Below, in pieces: positions 20,374-31,888 of a DNA stretch of 64,000 nt. The notes under the pieces were generated by a model. The model saw only the letters and a program-made list of their open reading frames with translations. It did no database searches and was not told the origin of the DNA. Made by a program: the position numbers and the translations under genes. How positions within the stretch are numbered: the stretch's first letter is position 1; each line of letters opens with the position of its first letter. Source of the stretch: Adiantum capillus-veneris (lineage: Eukaryota; Streptophyta; Polypodiopsida; Polypodiales; Pteridaceae); the NCBI GenBank assembly GCA_014529385.2, contig CM043968.1, forward strand, positions 133,122,018-133,186,017, in the 5' to 3' direction.

Positions 20374-22900
20374 TTCATAAGGTACGTAGTTTATTTTCTT
20401 TAAGTCTCGTTGAGAATCTGGCATGCAACGAAAACGTGTGCACTCTACGCACTTGAAGTGCAAGTACGACTTGAGACATTTATCATAAGCATCACATCTT
20501 GATAAATACATTATTAGCAAAAACCAAAGGTTAGTTTGAAGACCACAGTCAAGCATGGCTTGCCTATGAAAAAATTTCAATCAAAAGCATGGATTCTCTA
20601 CAAGTACCTCAACAGAGCACGCTCCTCAGTGGTTAAATTTTGCTATAACAGCAAGGCCAACTGGCAATTTTGTAGAATCTCACAGAGATCGGCATTTCTT
20701 GTTGCTCAAGTTGATGGCGGGTGCCAAGCTGCTCGACATGGCTAACTCTTTATCACCAGTCATCAAAGCAAACGGAGAAAACTTGCTTCGAGGCACCATT
20801 GGATAATTTAAGGTATGCTTTGTGACTGCAATTTATAATTCTTAATATGATATACTTTTCACATGGTTAATTATCTATAACTATTTTCGACAAGGTTGAA
20901 TTAAATTTGCCATAGTAGTTGTATCACGATAGGAGCATACATTGGCTATGAGCACAACAACATGTATGTGCAACAAGTTTTTTTCGGTTAAGGCATATTA
21001 CATAGCGGCTTCCAAAGGTTGGAATATGCTATCAATATACCAACTTGGGGAAGTTTGTAATGTGTCTACTGATTATTTTACTAGGTGTTAGTCTGACACA
21101 AACCAAGAGGGCATTCATGGTATATACAACAACTCTCACTCTAGCAAAAGATTCGGCTACAAGCCAGATTCCAGCACAACCACAAAATCAAGCTAAAAAT
21201 TACTCTCAAAAAGAGATTTTCCCTCAAACGTTCAAGGCAACTGGCCACGACAAGGAGACAAGGTCACACAATTTTATGCTTATTTTTTCTATGTTTAAAC
21301 CTTTAATTTGGCAAGGATTACCTGTTATGCAAAGCAAAGTGCTTTGACATATTTAATGAGAAGCAAGGCTTCTAACCCATGCCTAGGTATTGCCCATTGA
21401 CTTGGGATCAAGGGCATTGGCACATAGGTTTGGGGATCTGACAATATAGGGATATAATCTCACATTTTATGCTAGGCAACATTGAATTGTGATGTACCTA
21501 TGCCAGTCCAGATTGTGCACGACACTTATGGTATCGGCTCACTCTATTGAGACCGTTACTCTAGCCAAGGGCTTATCATATTTTTTTTGCTTTGCATGCA
21601 TGGTGTGCTAGTACAATGGACTTAATTCCACCTCATCATTGTTTACGCTTCCACTATAATGTCAACTACTTTGTCAAGGACACAGTCGGTTATTGAATGT
21701 TTAAAATCCTTTAATTAGACGAACTTCATTCACAGGCAAAGCGCTCAAAGTAAGTCAATCTAATACAGTCATGATCATATGCAAGATAGGTGGGTCAAGC
21801 TATGACTTATGCTACATCTCTATGAGAGAGTGTTGTACAAGCAAACTGTTGTTTACTTATAGGATAAGCTACGAGACAGATATCGTATGCATAGAAGCAT
21901 ACACAAGGGGCACACACCATAGTAGAATAAGGGATTTTTCTCAACCCAACATTCTCTCTCTATCTCTTACCTGATTCTTTGCAAGGATTCAGCATGATTT
22001 TACTAAAATATTTCTAAGTCGGTCTGGTAACGGGAAGCAATATTTTTTAGAAGGGCTGCGAACCATCTATTTTTGAATGGCTAAGAACCATTTGTTTGTA
22101 ATCCATCAGTGATTGCTATCAAGATCGAGGAGATGTACCCAGTTAGTACCCATCGATTCTAATGGACAATCAAGAGTCTTGCCATTAGTGATTTTTTGGG
22201 TGTCACTTTAGCACTACGTACTTCTAGTGCGAAGATCAAGTTGAGTTTTTAAAAGCCTTTAACTCGTAAAGGCTATCTATACCACGGTGTATAGATGAAG
22301 CAAACATTTCCAACAACAAGCTGTCCACAAACCCAAAATTATGGATTTTCAAGTTTCGAAAAGCTCTAGTGTGAATATGATTCAAACTTGAGCAGATTTC
22401 TCATTTTGTCTATAGCACGAAGAGTGTCTATAGGAGCATAGTTTTGGGGTAAGACCCAACTCATAATTATTAAATCACTCAATAAGTTCTGATGATCAAT
22501 TCTTGGAATCTTCACACTTGTGCTTTCAAGAAAAGATCCTCTCATCTACCAAGAGGTAATCGTCGTATCATTTGAAATTTGCCAATGGTTTCATATTGCC
22601 AAGGTGAGAGCAACAATCATCAGGTAACTGTTTGTTTCTTTACTAATTTCTCTTTATTTTTTAGTTGAAAGGTTATGTCAGTATTGAGCCCCTTCAAGCA
22701 AGGCTTTGGTACTCAAGCCCCTTGAAGCAGGGATTTGGTACTCCATGGTATGTTTCTAATTTAATCTCAGTATGTATTTTTCTTGTTCTTGTTTGTATAT
22801 GCTTTGATTAAGTGTTCCCAGAATTCTTGTACTTGTTGGATGCCATTTTTTTTCCTTTCTAACATCATTTTAGGAGACATGTTTCGTATGTGGAGAATAT
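20374..22900 (+). other. Decayed pol region of the gypsy element, unassigned
   Basis: About 2.5 kb between the solo LTR and the integrase remnant. Open frames are short (under about 100 codons) and carry no recognisable RT or RNase H motif. Near 22915 a frame reads DTGAC, which may be a protease remnant, but this is weak and out of the usual order. Confidence 0.35.
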
Positions 22901-23299
22901 GAGTCTCTTGGACTGACACTGGCGCCTGTTTCCTAATGATGTGTCATGACAGAGTCTCTAAGTACAGGTCACATCCGTTTATTAGACCATTTTGAGCACA
23001 CAGTATCAGGAGCAATTTCAGTGGCCAAAAATTGTCGGGTACTAAGTACAAACTTGTTGAGGTTACAACTGCTATAAACAACATTGATGGATAGTTGTTT
23101 ACATATATAGCACGGCTATGTTCGGTTAATAAAAATGTTTCATTGTTGGTACCTAGATGTGATTTAGTTGTCACATGCTACTATGGTTCAACTTATGATG
23201 CAAAATTTTCACGTGGTTACCGTGGAAAATCCTAGGCATGAAAATGCTGATTTTGATAGGTTTGTGTTAAATGCTGCACACTAGGTGTTATGGACCCTA

Positions 23300-23421
23300 G
23301 TGTTTAACACATGCTTGTTTGGAGCGGCATGCAAATTCATGGACACGATAACTTACGAAGCATATTGCACCACAGGCGCAGTGTTTCCATGAGATTTAGT
23401 GTGGATCTACCAACTACCATA
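23300..23421 (+). pseudogene. Gypsy integrase, part before the Copia insertion
   Basis: The plus frame ends RRSVSMRFSVDLPTTI at the insertion point. In chromovirus-type integrases this is the start of the catalytic core (SMDFI.GLP). It resumes at 28390 after the duplicated CCATA. Confidence 0.6.
23417..23421. other. Target-site duplication CCATA (left copy)
   Basis: Repeated at 28385-28389 directly after the right LTR of the Copia element. Confidence 0.93.
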
Positions 23422-23657
23422 TGTTGGAATTAGGGTTGCAGGAAAACACACACAGCTTGGAGAAGACGAAGGAAGATCAAGGCACACAACAGAGAGTGTA
23501 TTACTTAGTGTGCAATGGAAAGATAGATAGCCCTAGAGTGATGGGTGTATATACAATGTATGGGGGGGGGGGGGGGGGGAACCTTCTATAGAGGGACAAA
23601 ATGCCCCGGTGGTCCTAGTGTGTTCACACACATCACTACCAAATGTATATGGTAACA
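23422..23657 (-). repeat. 3' LTR of the Copia element
   Basis: 236 bp. On the plus strand it runs from tgttggaatt to ggtaaca. It contains a run of 18 G at 23562-23579 that the other LTR lacks. The minus strand just upstream (23658-23667) is the purine tract AAGGGGGGTT. Confidence 0.93.
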
Positions 23658-23801
23658 AACCCCCCTTGGGAGTGATGCGGTGAATGAGGGTTGGCACAAA
23701 GAGTAAAGGGAAGTACCATGCCCTGAGGACAGGATCAGTCCACAAAGGGGAGCAAGCCCAAAGCTTTGTGGAAAGCTTTGAACTTCTCACAAGACAATGC
23801 C

Positions 23802-24293
23802 TTAGTGAAAATATCTGCAAGGTTGTCCAGTGTTGGCACATAAGCCAAGTTGATCTCTCCTACTGAGAGCCTCTCCTTGACATTGTGGTACGTACCTCAA
23901 TGTACTTTGTGCGAGCATGAAAAATTGGGTTCCTTGCAACAATGCGCTCTGACTATCAACGTAAATGATGTTAGCAATGTCTTGTCCAACACCCAAATCA
24001 GCCATAAGACGTCTAAGCCATACATACTCAATTGTAGCTACGAAGACTGTCCTGTACTCATTCTCACAACTGGAAGTGGCCACATTAGGTTGCTTCTTGC
24101 TCAACCATGAAATACATGAACTGCCAAGCTTGCAACAAAAACCACTTGTGGACACTCGCGTGTCATAACAACCAGCCCAATCTGAGTCCGAAAATGCATG
24201 TAATCTGGTTGCAATGATCCCCCCTTGGGATAAAACAAGCCAAGATGCAAAGTGCCACTGAAGTAGCGAAAAATCCTCTTGACTTCCTACCAA
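23802..24293 (-). pseudogene. Copia RNase H
   Basis: Decayed frame with DSDWAGCYDTRVSTSGF, ISWLSKKQPNVATSSCENEY, an EYVWLRRLM helix and VDSQSALL. This is the Copia RNase H with its D-E-D residues mostly visible. A frameshift follows the SQSA motif. Homologous to 11305-11960. Confidence 0.85.
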
Positions 24294-24328
24294 TGCTTAG
24301 ACCCTAGGCTATGCATAAATCTGTTGAC

Positions 24329-25110
24329 CTATGAGACTGCAAATTGAATATCCGGCCTTTTGTTACATACATAAATGAGGCAGCCAAGAGCAGTTTGGTA
24401 AAGAGTGACATCAGCAGGATCACCAGCATCATGTAGACTCAACTTCAAACTCATTTCCATGGGAGTGGCAATAGGTTTGCAATCCTCAAGTCCAAACTTA
24501 CATAGCAATGTCTCTATGTAACTTTTCTGACACAAGGCAATACCACCATCACAGTGCTTAACCTGTATGCCCAAGTAATGATACAACATCCCCAAATCTT
24601 TCATCTTGAAAGTAGCATTCACATCAGTCTTAAATTCAACAATGTGTACCTCATTGCAAATTATCCACATAAAGAACAACAATGAGAAGTACATCACCCT
24701 CACGCTTGACGTACAATGTGCTTTCTGTTGGACTATTATGAAAGCCTCATTTGACCAAATGAGTGTCAGCTTTCTCATACCAAGCACGAGGAGATTGCTT
24801 CAACCCATACAAAGCCTTCTTACATCTGCACACTTTGCCCCCTTGTCCTTTCTTGACAAAACCGCGAGATTGTGTTACATAGACCGTCAAAAATGTCACC
24901 ATTCAAGAAAGCAGTAACAATATTAGATTGATGTACATCCTAACCAAAACGAGCTGCCAATGCACATAGAAAATGTACAGTAGTCATACGACAAGTGGGA
25001 GCAAAAGTTTCTTCATAATCTATTCCTTTTTGCTGTACATAACCTTTTGCAACAAGTCGAGCCTTATACGATCAATCTCACCATCAAGTTTGCGTTTCAA
25101 CTGTAAACCC
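24329..25110 (-). pseudogene. Copia reverse transcriptase
   Basis: From about 25110 downwards several frames give the RT opening ([17 protein letters not shown]), the palm, and a broken active site where one frame reads LYVDNL instead of YVDD. The thumb follows: FKMKDLGMLYHYLGIQV, LCQKSYIETLL, and the RPDIQFAVS end. The mutated catalytic Asp and internal stops mean it is inactive. Confidence 0.85.
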
Positions 25111-25167
25111 ACTTTGTACCAATGGTCTTTTTGCCAGGAGGTAAATCACATAAAATCCAATTTATTG

Positions 25168-25416
25168 TCATGCAATGTATGCACCAGCCATTTTTGGCAT
25201 ACCTCTAGCCTGCTCATTTTCAGCCCTTTCCTCATCAAGCACATCGTGTACATCTACATTAGTAATAGGTTGACCTGTAACATTTTCAGAAACCCCCATA
25301 GGTTGTACATTTGCCTCATTGGAATTTACATTTGTACTTCCATCACTAAAAAGAGGCATTAAAGTGTTATAAATGTCCTGTGAGCTTACATTACTGTCTC
25401 TAGTACATGACAGCAA
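25168..25416 (-). pseudogene. Copia integrase-RT linker
   Basis: An 82-aa frame rich in Asn, Asp and Glu between integrase and RT, as is usual for the poorly conserved linker of Copia polyproteins. No motif. Confidence 0.5.
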
Positions 25417-25560
25417 GGGCTAAATAGAATCGTCCACAAACACAACATCCCGTGAAACTAGAATACACTTTGTTTGTGGATGATACAACCTGTAACCTTG
25501 TCTTTCAGCACTATAACTTAAAAAAATACATTTTACAACCTTATCATCCAATTTTCTGCG

Positions 25561-26274
25561 CTATGTTTGTAGCACCAAAGCATATGCCAAACAACCAAAA
25601 ACAAGCATGTGCTCAATAGAAGGCTTTCTATCATACCATGCCTCAGATGGAGTAATAGACTGTAAAGCTTTTGTGGGACACTTGTTTAGTACATAGGTGG
25701 CATACGTGATGGCCTTAAGCCAAAAAGTATGTGGCAAAGCTTGACTTTTGACCATACATTGTGCCATTTTCGTAAGTGACCTATTTTTTCTCTCACCAAC
25801 GCCATTTTGCTAAGGCATATAAGGCACTATACATTGGTGTTTTATCCCACGACTAGCCAGAAATGCATTAAATTCATGAGACATATACTCCCCCCCCCCT
25901 TGATCGGAACGGAGGGTGCCCATAGTACATTTCGAGACATTTTCAGCCATAGCCAAAAATTGTTTGAAGCACATAAATACTTCGGACTTAGCTTTCAACG
26001 GATATACCCATGCATGTTTGGAGGAGTAGTCATCAATGAAAGTCACAAAGTACAAGTAATTTCCCCAGGACGGAGTTTGCATAGGTCCACAAACATAACT
26101 ATGCACAAGTTGCAATCTGCATGTAGCACGAACTGACCCATCCCTTGGAAACTTAGCACGCTGCAATTTACCAAAAATACAGCCTTCACAAACATGTTTG
26201 ATAGGTGCTTCAAGAGGCGGCAAAGAAGCAACCATATCAGATTTCTGCAAACGCAGTAAACTGGCAAAATTCAA
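25561..26274 (-). pseudogene. Copia integrase
   Basis: The frame at 25810-26274 has the finger end (HVCEGCIFGKLQRAKFP), the core SYVCGPMQTPSWGNYLYFVTFIDDYSSKHAWVY and SDQGGGEYMSHEFNAFL. The frame at 25561-25767 continues with LPHTFWLKAITYATYVLNKCPT and FGCLAYA. One frameshift or stop separates them near 25800. Confidence 0.88.
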
Positions 26275-26374
26275 ATGTCCAAAACGTGCATGTCACAGTT
26301 TTGCATCTGAAACAGCCCTTGAATATGCAACTGCATTTGTAAAATTTTTCCCACACTTGTCATACAAAGTGAGC

Positions 26375-26740
26375 TTATACAACCCACGGCATAAAATGCA
26401 GATGTAACAATTTCATCAGCAAAACTGATTCATATACTGTATATCTGTCATCCACAAATTTGACTACAAGACCAAGTCTAGCAAGTGCAAATACAGACAA
26501 AGATCTTCTTGATCCCAGGGACATAAAGTGCATCATTAAGTGTAAAAGATCTACCATTTGTAGTAGTAAGCACAATCTTTCCAACTCCTTGAACCGGATA
26601 AGAGGCATTGTTGGCACAAGTAACTGAATTCCCATGAGGGACAGACTCAAGAGAGGTGAATAATCACGATGTGAGGTAATGTGCTTTGTAGCACCACTGT
26701 CAAATACCACACATGTGAATCTGCAGCAATTGACATACAT
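26375..26740 (-). pseudogene. Copia aspartic protease
   Basis: A 121-aa frame with the active site VVFDSGATKHITSH, the Copia form of the retropepsin D-S-G-A motif. Further frames give a decayed C-terminal protease and pre-integrase segment. Confidence 0.82.
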
Positions 26741-26899
26741 TCATCATGGACAATAGGATCATAAGTGCACTCTGCACTAAATGCCCATTCTGCATCAACA
26801 TCAGCATCACAATCTCCTTTGACAAAAGACTCTACAATTGTTGCACTTGTATTGGACCCTGTAGTGGATCCAACCTCTTTCTTCTTAGCAACTTTTTTT

Positions 26900-27166
26900 T
26901 CAATTTCGTACATTGCTTGATCAAGTGATCATTAGCTTTACAATAATGGCAATGCATCTTCTTTTTGCCCTTATCGCCAGAATTGCTAGACAAGTGCTGC
27001 CAGTAGAAGCATTATGAACAAAAGTTTTTCCACTCGCAACAAAATCATAAGAAGTGGTTACATTGTTGTTCCTACCTTTTCTTTGAGCTGCAATAGAAGC
27101 TTGCTCAACAGCACGCTGCCTAGTCCTATTTTTCTGGAAAGTGACTCTTGCAACAACAATGTGCAT
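26900..27166 (-). pseudogene. Copia gag C-terminus with CCHC zinc knuckle
   Basis: On the minus strand, about 26955-26912, the frame reads CHYCKANDHLIKQC, a CX2CX4HX4C knuckle, preceded by the basic RQRAVEQASIAAQRKGR region typical of Copia gag. Continuous with the Gag frame after a stop near 27213. Confidence 0.8.
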
Positions 27167-27213
27167 AATGCATCAAACTTGACAACTTCAAGATTTCCTT
27201 GGGTCATAAGTCT

Positions 27214-27711
27214 CTAAGTACTAGCAAAAGTCCGGTAAGAATCTGGCAAAGCATCAAGAACAGTCTGCACAAGTGAGCTATCAATAATGACTTCTCCTAC
27301 AGAAATTAGTTTCTCATTAACATCCTTGACACCAGCAAGAAAAGTGTCCATTTCATCTTCCTCATGCATAATCTCCGATTCTAGCTCTTTACGCAGCAAA
27401 GCAATTTTAGCCTCATTGCGGCTTGCATAAAGACCTGCTAGAACATCCCAAGCCTGTTTTGCAGATTTTGTTGAACACATGTGAGGAGTGATAATGCGCT
27501 TCACAGACAATGCGATCAATCCATGAGCATGTGCATCTCTTACATCCCAACGAGCCTGCTCAGCCATAGGTAAAACATCTCTAACAGCAACAACCCCGAC
27601 AGCAAAACCTGGAGCATCCTCAATATCGCCTGCATCCATAGTACCAGGACGTACATCAACGCCCTGCACAATGTTCCAAACTCCCTTTGATACAAGTACA
27701 TGTTGCATCAT
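27214..27711 (-). pseudogene. Copia gag (UBN2-type)
   Basis: A 165-aa frame with W..V..GV near the start and, further on, ARWDVRDAHAHGLIALSV, SAKQAWDVLAGLYASRNEAKIALLRKEL and LLDALPDSYR-like blocks. This is the helical Gag of plant Copia elements. It is open as shown but ends early, and the upstream Met region near 27715-27860 is decayed. Confidence 0.85.
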
Positions 27712-28148
27712 TTAAGCCCACATAGGGTAATTGTCACCATACAATCTGTCCTCAGCAGCAAACATCTTGAATACATCTGTATTGTTATCAGCTATGGAAA
27801 ATGCATGCACTTGATGTGAAAACTGCTCGAAATGAGGAGAAACTGAGTGAGACCAGCACGTGTTATATAGCACAACCCGCAACAGACTGTATGGGATCTG
27901 TTATGTAGTAATTGACGCTGACAAAAATTTTGCACAAAATGACGAAATTGCCTGTGCAAACCTGGTTGTAGTGAAAACGGAGGTCAAAATGAGCCCGAAA
28001 TGAAATTTTGAGCAGACCAAGCTCTACGATCTCTCCCAAATTTTTTGTCAACCTGTTGACGCTCGCCAAAGCTCGTTGAAATCTGAGAAAACAAGTAGGG
28101 GTGTTCTTGCAACGCTAGCGACTAAGCGTGGGGGGAGGACGTGACCTA

Positions 28149-28159
28149 CTCTGATACCA
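28149..28159 (-). other. Primer binding site of the Copia element (initiator tRNA-Met)
   Basis: On the minus strand TGGTATCAGAG starts two bases after the 5' LTR end. Confidence 0.92.
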
Positions 28160-28161
28160 AT

Positions 28162-28384
28162 TGTTGGAATTAGGGTTACAGGAAAACACACAGCTTGGAG
28201 AAGATGAAGGAAGCTCAAGGCACACAACAAAGAGTGTATTACTTAGTGTGCAATGGAAAGATAGATAGCCCTAGAGTGATGGACATATATACAATGCATG
28301 AAGGAAAAAACCTCCTAAAGAGGGAGCAAATGCCCCGACGGTCCTAGTGTGTTCACACATCACTACCACATGTATCTGGTAATA
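28162..28384 (-). repeat. 5' LTR of the Copia element
   Basis: 223 bp matching 23422-23657. The outer end is ggtaata in place of ggtaaca. Followed by CCATA (28385-28389), the right copy of the target duplication. Confidence 0.93.
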
Positions 28385-28389
28385 CCATA

Positions 28390-28920
28390 TGAGGTGCACA
28401 CTCGATATGGGTGTTTGTCGATAGATTGATTAAATTCTATATGTTTATTCAATCAAGTCCACTCTTTAACCAAGTTGGCTCATTCTAATATGTATAGCTT
28501 ATATGGATTGCATCACAATTTTGTGAGTAATTGAGAACCCATGTTTGCCATTCATTTTTGGAGAACTGCTTGTAAACGGGCGGGAAGAAAACAACAATAC
28601 ATACTACCAGACAGACAGATGGGCAGTTGGTAAGTATTAACTTAGTACTAAAGGATATGCTAAGAGCATACGTTCACGAGAAGCAAACCAATTGTCAAAG
28701 ATTATATTTCCAATTTAAAGTTTGTTCATCATTATGCAAAGCATGCGGCGATTGGGTTTAGTCCCGCATGTTATTGTCGAGTTTTCAACCTTGATCACTA
28801 GTTCTGATGAGGTTGCCTATTCCTGAGAAACGAGAGCAAGTCAAGGACTTGGTCGGTGCCGATGACCTAGCAAGCATGTTACTTTCATGAAAATTGTAAC
28901 GAGGTATTCTTGCATGTTTC
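28390..28920 (+). pseudogene. Gypsy integrase, part after the Copia insertion
   Basis: Continues from 23421. Decayed frames give CLSIDRLIKFYMFIQ (the I-V-DRLTK block), HTTRQTDGQLVS (the YHPQTDGQ block with the catalytic Glu region), LKDMLRAYVHEKQTNC and an AKHAAIGFSP-like segment. The same motifs occur in better shape in the chromovirus fragment at 49867-50226, so the two elements are close relatives. Confidence 0.72.
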
Positions 28921-29234
28921 AATATTTTCACAAAGTCTGAAACCTGATTGAGAATTTAGCCACCCCTTAATTGTAGTAACTCATTTAACGTACTCAAGTG
29001 CATTATTGTTGAGTCTACAAACTATTGTATTCATCCAGTTTTGGATACAAGCAGTTGCAAAGGGACAACAACTTGGAAAATCAAGATGTTTTTCTTGGTT
29101 TCATTGAACCTCCTACTACACCATGTATTGGTGAGATGGACAGTTGGCCCGATTGACGGATGACATTGTGGACAATATTAGTGTTCTTAAGAAGATATCA
29201 CAGCTTCTATTTTAGAGGACGAAAATGCTTCTCC

Positions 29235-29247
29235 AAAGGGGGAGTAA
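29235..29247 (+). other. Polypurine tract of the short-LTR gypsy element
   Basis: AAAGGGGGAGTAA directly before the right LTR. Confidence 0.82.
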
Positions 29248-29373
29248 TGTCAGGCCAATGGCCAGGGGCAGGACGGACATGCGATCAAGGGGTGTTATAT
29301 TTAGATGGCTAAGAACCTATATATGGCATGGTTGGGTGAAGAGTTGCATGGTCCAATCCCCCACGGTCTTACA
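29248..29373 (+). repeat. Right (3') LTR of the short-LTR gypsy element
   Basis: 126 bp from TGTCAGGCC to GGTCTTACA, followed by the duplicated GTACT at 29374-29378. Confidence 0.88.
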
Positions 29374-29378
29374 GTACT

Positions 29379-31388
29379 TGTGTGCTTGAAATTGATCTCT
29401 TGTTATGTAAAGGTGACTTGAATGCTTGCTAATGATTGTGTATGCGAATGCACTTGTTGATATGGTTGCATTTTGACTAAGAGCATTAAAGAGCAAAACA
29501 ATGATTCCAAATTTCTCATTAAAGAGCAAACGATGATTCAAAGGCGTCTACTTAAACCCATCACTGCCTTATCTCCAAAACTTAAAACCCCAACCTGACA
29601 CCAAGGCCTTTGCCATTAGGCATGCCAAAAAGAAACTTAGTTTTTAGGGATTGGTTTCTTTTTGAGCCAAATGCAGGGCAATTTTAATGTCTTTAGACCT
29701 AGTTAAGGGGTACCTTAGTGCTTACCTTAGTGCTGGAGTATGGAGCTTGGGAGATTAATCATTTTTTGTTTGTTTGCCAAGTAAGCTAGCCATGGAAGCT
29801 GCAAGAAATGGTGTGAAACCTAGAACTTAAGGAAACAAGGTAAGAAAGAATCACAAGCTCTATAGAGACAACGTTTATATGACCAAGCAAGCTTAATGTT
29901 GGCCTGGTGTTGTGCGTGTTGGAGATGTTGTCAGTATTGTGCTACAATATTGAAGGCAGAGGACAAGCCACTTGAAAAGGGCAGATGCCAGTAGATAGCA
30001 TGGAGGCACACTATAGACTATATCTAGACATAGGAAAATGGATCAAATGATTTTGATGTGGGTTGTGCAAGGGACCTCGAATTCAAAGAAGCATGTGGCA
30101 TAAAGAAGATCAATGGGTTTGCAATTGAATCACAGGGTTGTGCTATATGGAAGGCATTCAGAGAAAGTTCAAAAAATTGGTGGATTACAGGGTAGCATGC
30201 CTACAATATAAGCAAAAGAGGAGGTGTCTGAAAGGAAATACTAGCAAGATGGAGCTTGGGTGGATAGCTCATGAGACTTGTGCTCTCTTGAAACTACACT
30301 GTAGCCCAGTTTCGAGAGTGTGTATCAGCTCTAGCTAGAAGACCCGTACTGCCATTGCTGGAGGTTCAAGTCTGCCAGAAAAAATGTTGTAACCGCCATA
30401 CAAACCATAGGCACAGGCTACTATTAATCAGCTCCCACCTAGAGCACCAAGCTCCTGTCGAGAAATCAGGCACTTGATATTCCCAAGGTTGACCCACCAG
30501 AAGCCTGATCCCTAAGCTGGCGTGCTCTCCCTTATGTCAATTGCAGGCCCCAAACAGGCTGAACATGGCACATGCTACCACGGGAAATTCATCTCTTGGT
30601 AAAAGGGACAACACCCGAAGAATCCTCAGCCAAACCTGTTTGGTGTGTGGACAATCCCACAAGTAGTGCCTATGGGTCTCTAAAGGATGTCAACACCCAA
30701 GGCAAACACAGGGGTGTCCACCATGTGCAAGTCAGAACCCCCACTAAAGTCTCTTTGTGTGCGACCAACTGATGAAATAAGCAATCTGTCGAGCCTGGGG
30801 TGGCGCGCCCAAAGTAGAGTCCAAAAGTCTGGTAAGGATACATCCGTGATCCCCCTACTGATGCCAATGCTGTAATATTATTAGAATACTACCAAGACCT
30901 CAAGATATGCTAGTCATGCTAATCAACCGAGGGCACCCACTGTACATCCATTTGCAGTTTTTGGTAACCATCTTGAGAAGTTAGACCAAACTAGTATGAG
31001 ATCTTGTACAGTCTTTGGCTTGCTCCTGACAGTAGCTTCTCAACCATCTTGAATGGAAGTGGCACTCCTTGGTTGGTCTCTTCGACATTGGATATGAGGC
31101 ATCTTTTGCTATTTGTTGCACTCAACCAGAATTATCTCCTTAGTTCGCTTGCAGTGCCAATCTTTAAAAGGGACAAGGAGTCAATCCTCTCGACTTTTTT
31201 GGAGTTGCCTAGGCACTTTATACCCTCTTTAGTAAGGGTTCTTCCCTTCCCATTTCCCAGGTGTATCACTTTTATAGATGTAGCTACTTACCAGCTCTTC
31301 CTGGCCTTCACACCTGTTGTATCAACCCATAAATTGCCTTCGGGACGCCAATCTTGAGCATCTCTGGTGGTTTGAGAGACTATAGCCA

Positions 31389-31392
<4 letters not shown>
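29379..31392. other. About 2 kb with no supported gene
   Basis: Probably the continuation of an older repeat cut by the gypsy element. Open frames are under about 120 codons on either strand and none shows a motif I trust. A plus-strand stretch near 30630 reads CLVCGQSHK, possibly a degenerate metal-binding site. Confidence 0.4.

Positions 31393-31443
<51 letters not shown>
31393..31443. repeat. (AG)n microsatellite
   Basis: About 51 bp of AG repeats, downstream of the ALIS gene. Confidence 0.95.
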
Positions 31444-31446
<3 letters not shown>

Positions 31447-31754
31447 TTTTATGACTACCTCATCATTTTCTACAAGATGAGTAGGGACACATGGAGGAGG
31501 ATACAATTTGTTAAAGAGTCTTCGACTATACTTAGGAGAAACAAGCAGAATGAACTGACAACAAGTCAGTTGAAATATAATAAGCTGATAAAATCAAATG
31601 GGATTAGTTAGATGCAGGGTTAGCATTACTTTAGACATGTTTTGAGTGATTTGTGTTTTGAAACACTTCGAGAGCTCCACAGAGATTATGTGCCAACTCA
31701 TCAGTTGGACCTCATTCTTGGGCCCAAGCAATCCTGAGAGAAAATTGCATTCCA

Positions 31755-31831
31755 CTATGTACTTCTATTCCAGGAAAGGTAGTTAATGTCACCAAAAGCT
31801 CTGGACAAAGCCAAAAATCAGCATTGTTTAG

Positions 31832-31888
<57 letters not shown>

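Larger units (their letters stand above)
23422..28384 (-). mobile_element. Copia LTR retrotransposon, structurally complete, coding decayed
   Basis: 4963 bp with LTRs 23422-23657 and 28162-28384, TSD CCATA, initiator tRNA-Met primer site and purine tract. On the minus strand the order is gag, zinc knuckle, protease, integrase, RT, RNase H, as in Ty1/copia. Each domain is recognisable but broken by several stops or frameshifts. It inserted into the integrase of the surrounding gypsy element. Confidence 0.94.

Noticed and set aside
30290-30380. Possible tRNA (ggttcaagtctgcc resembles a T-arm)
   Set aside because: The would-be T stem does not pair and no acceptor or anticodon arm can be drawn.
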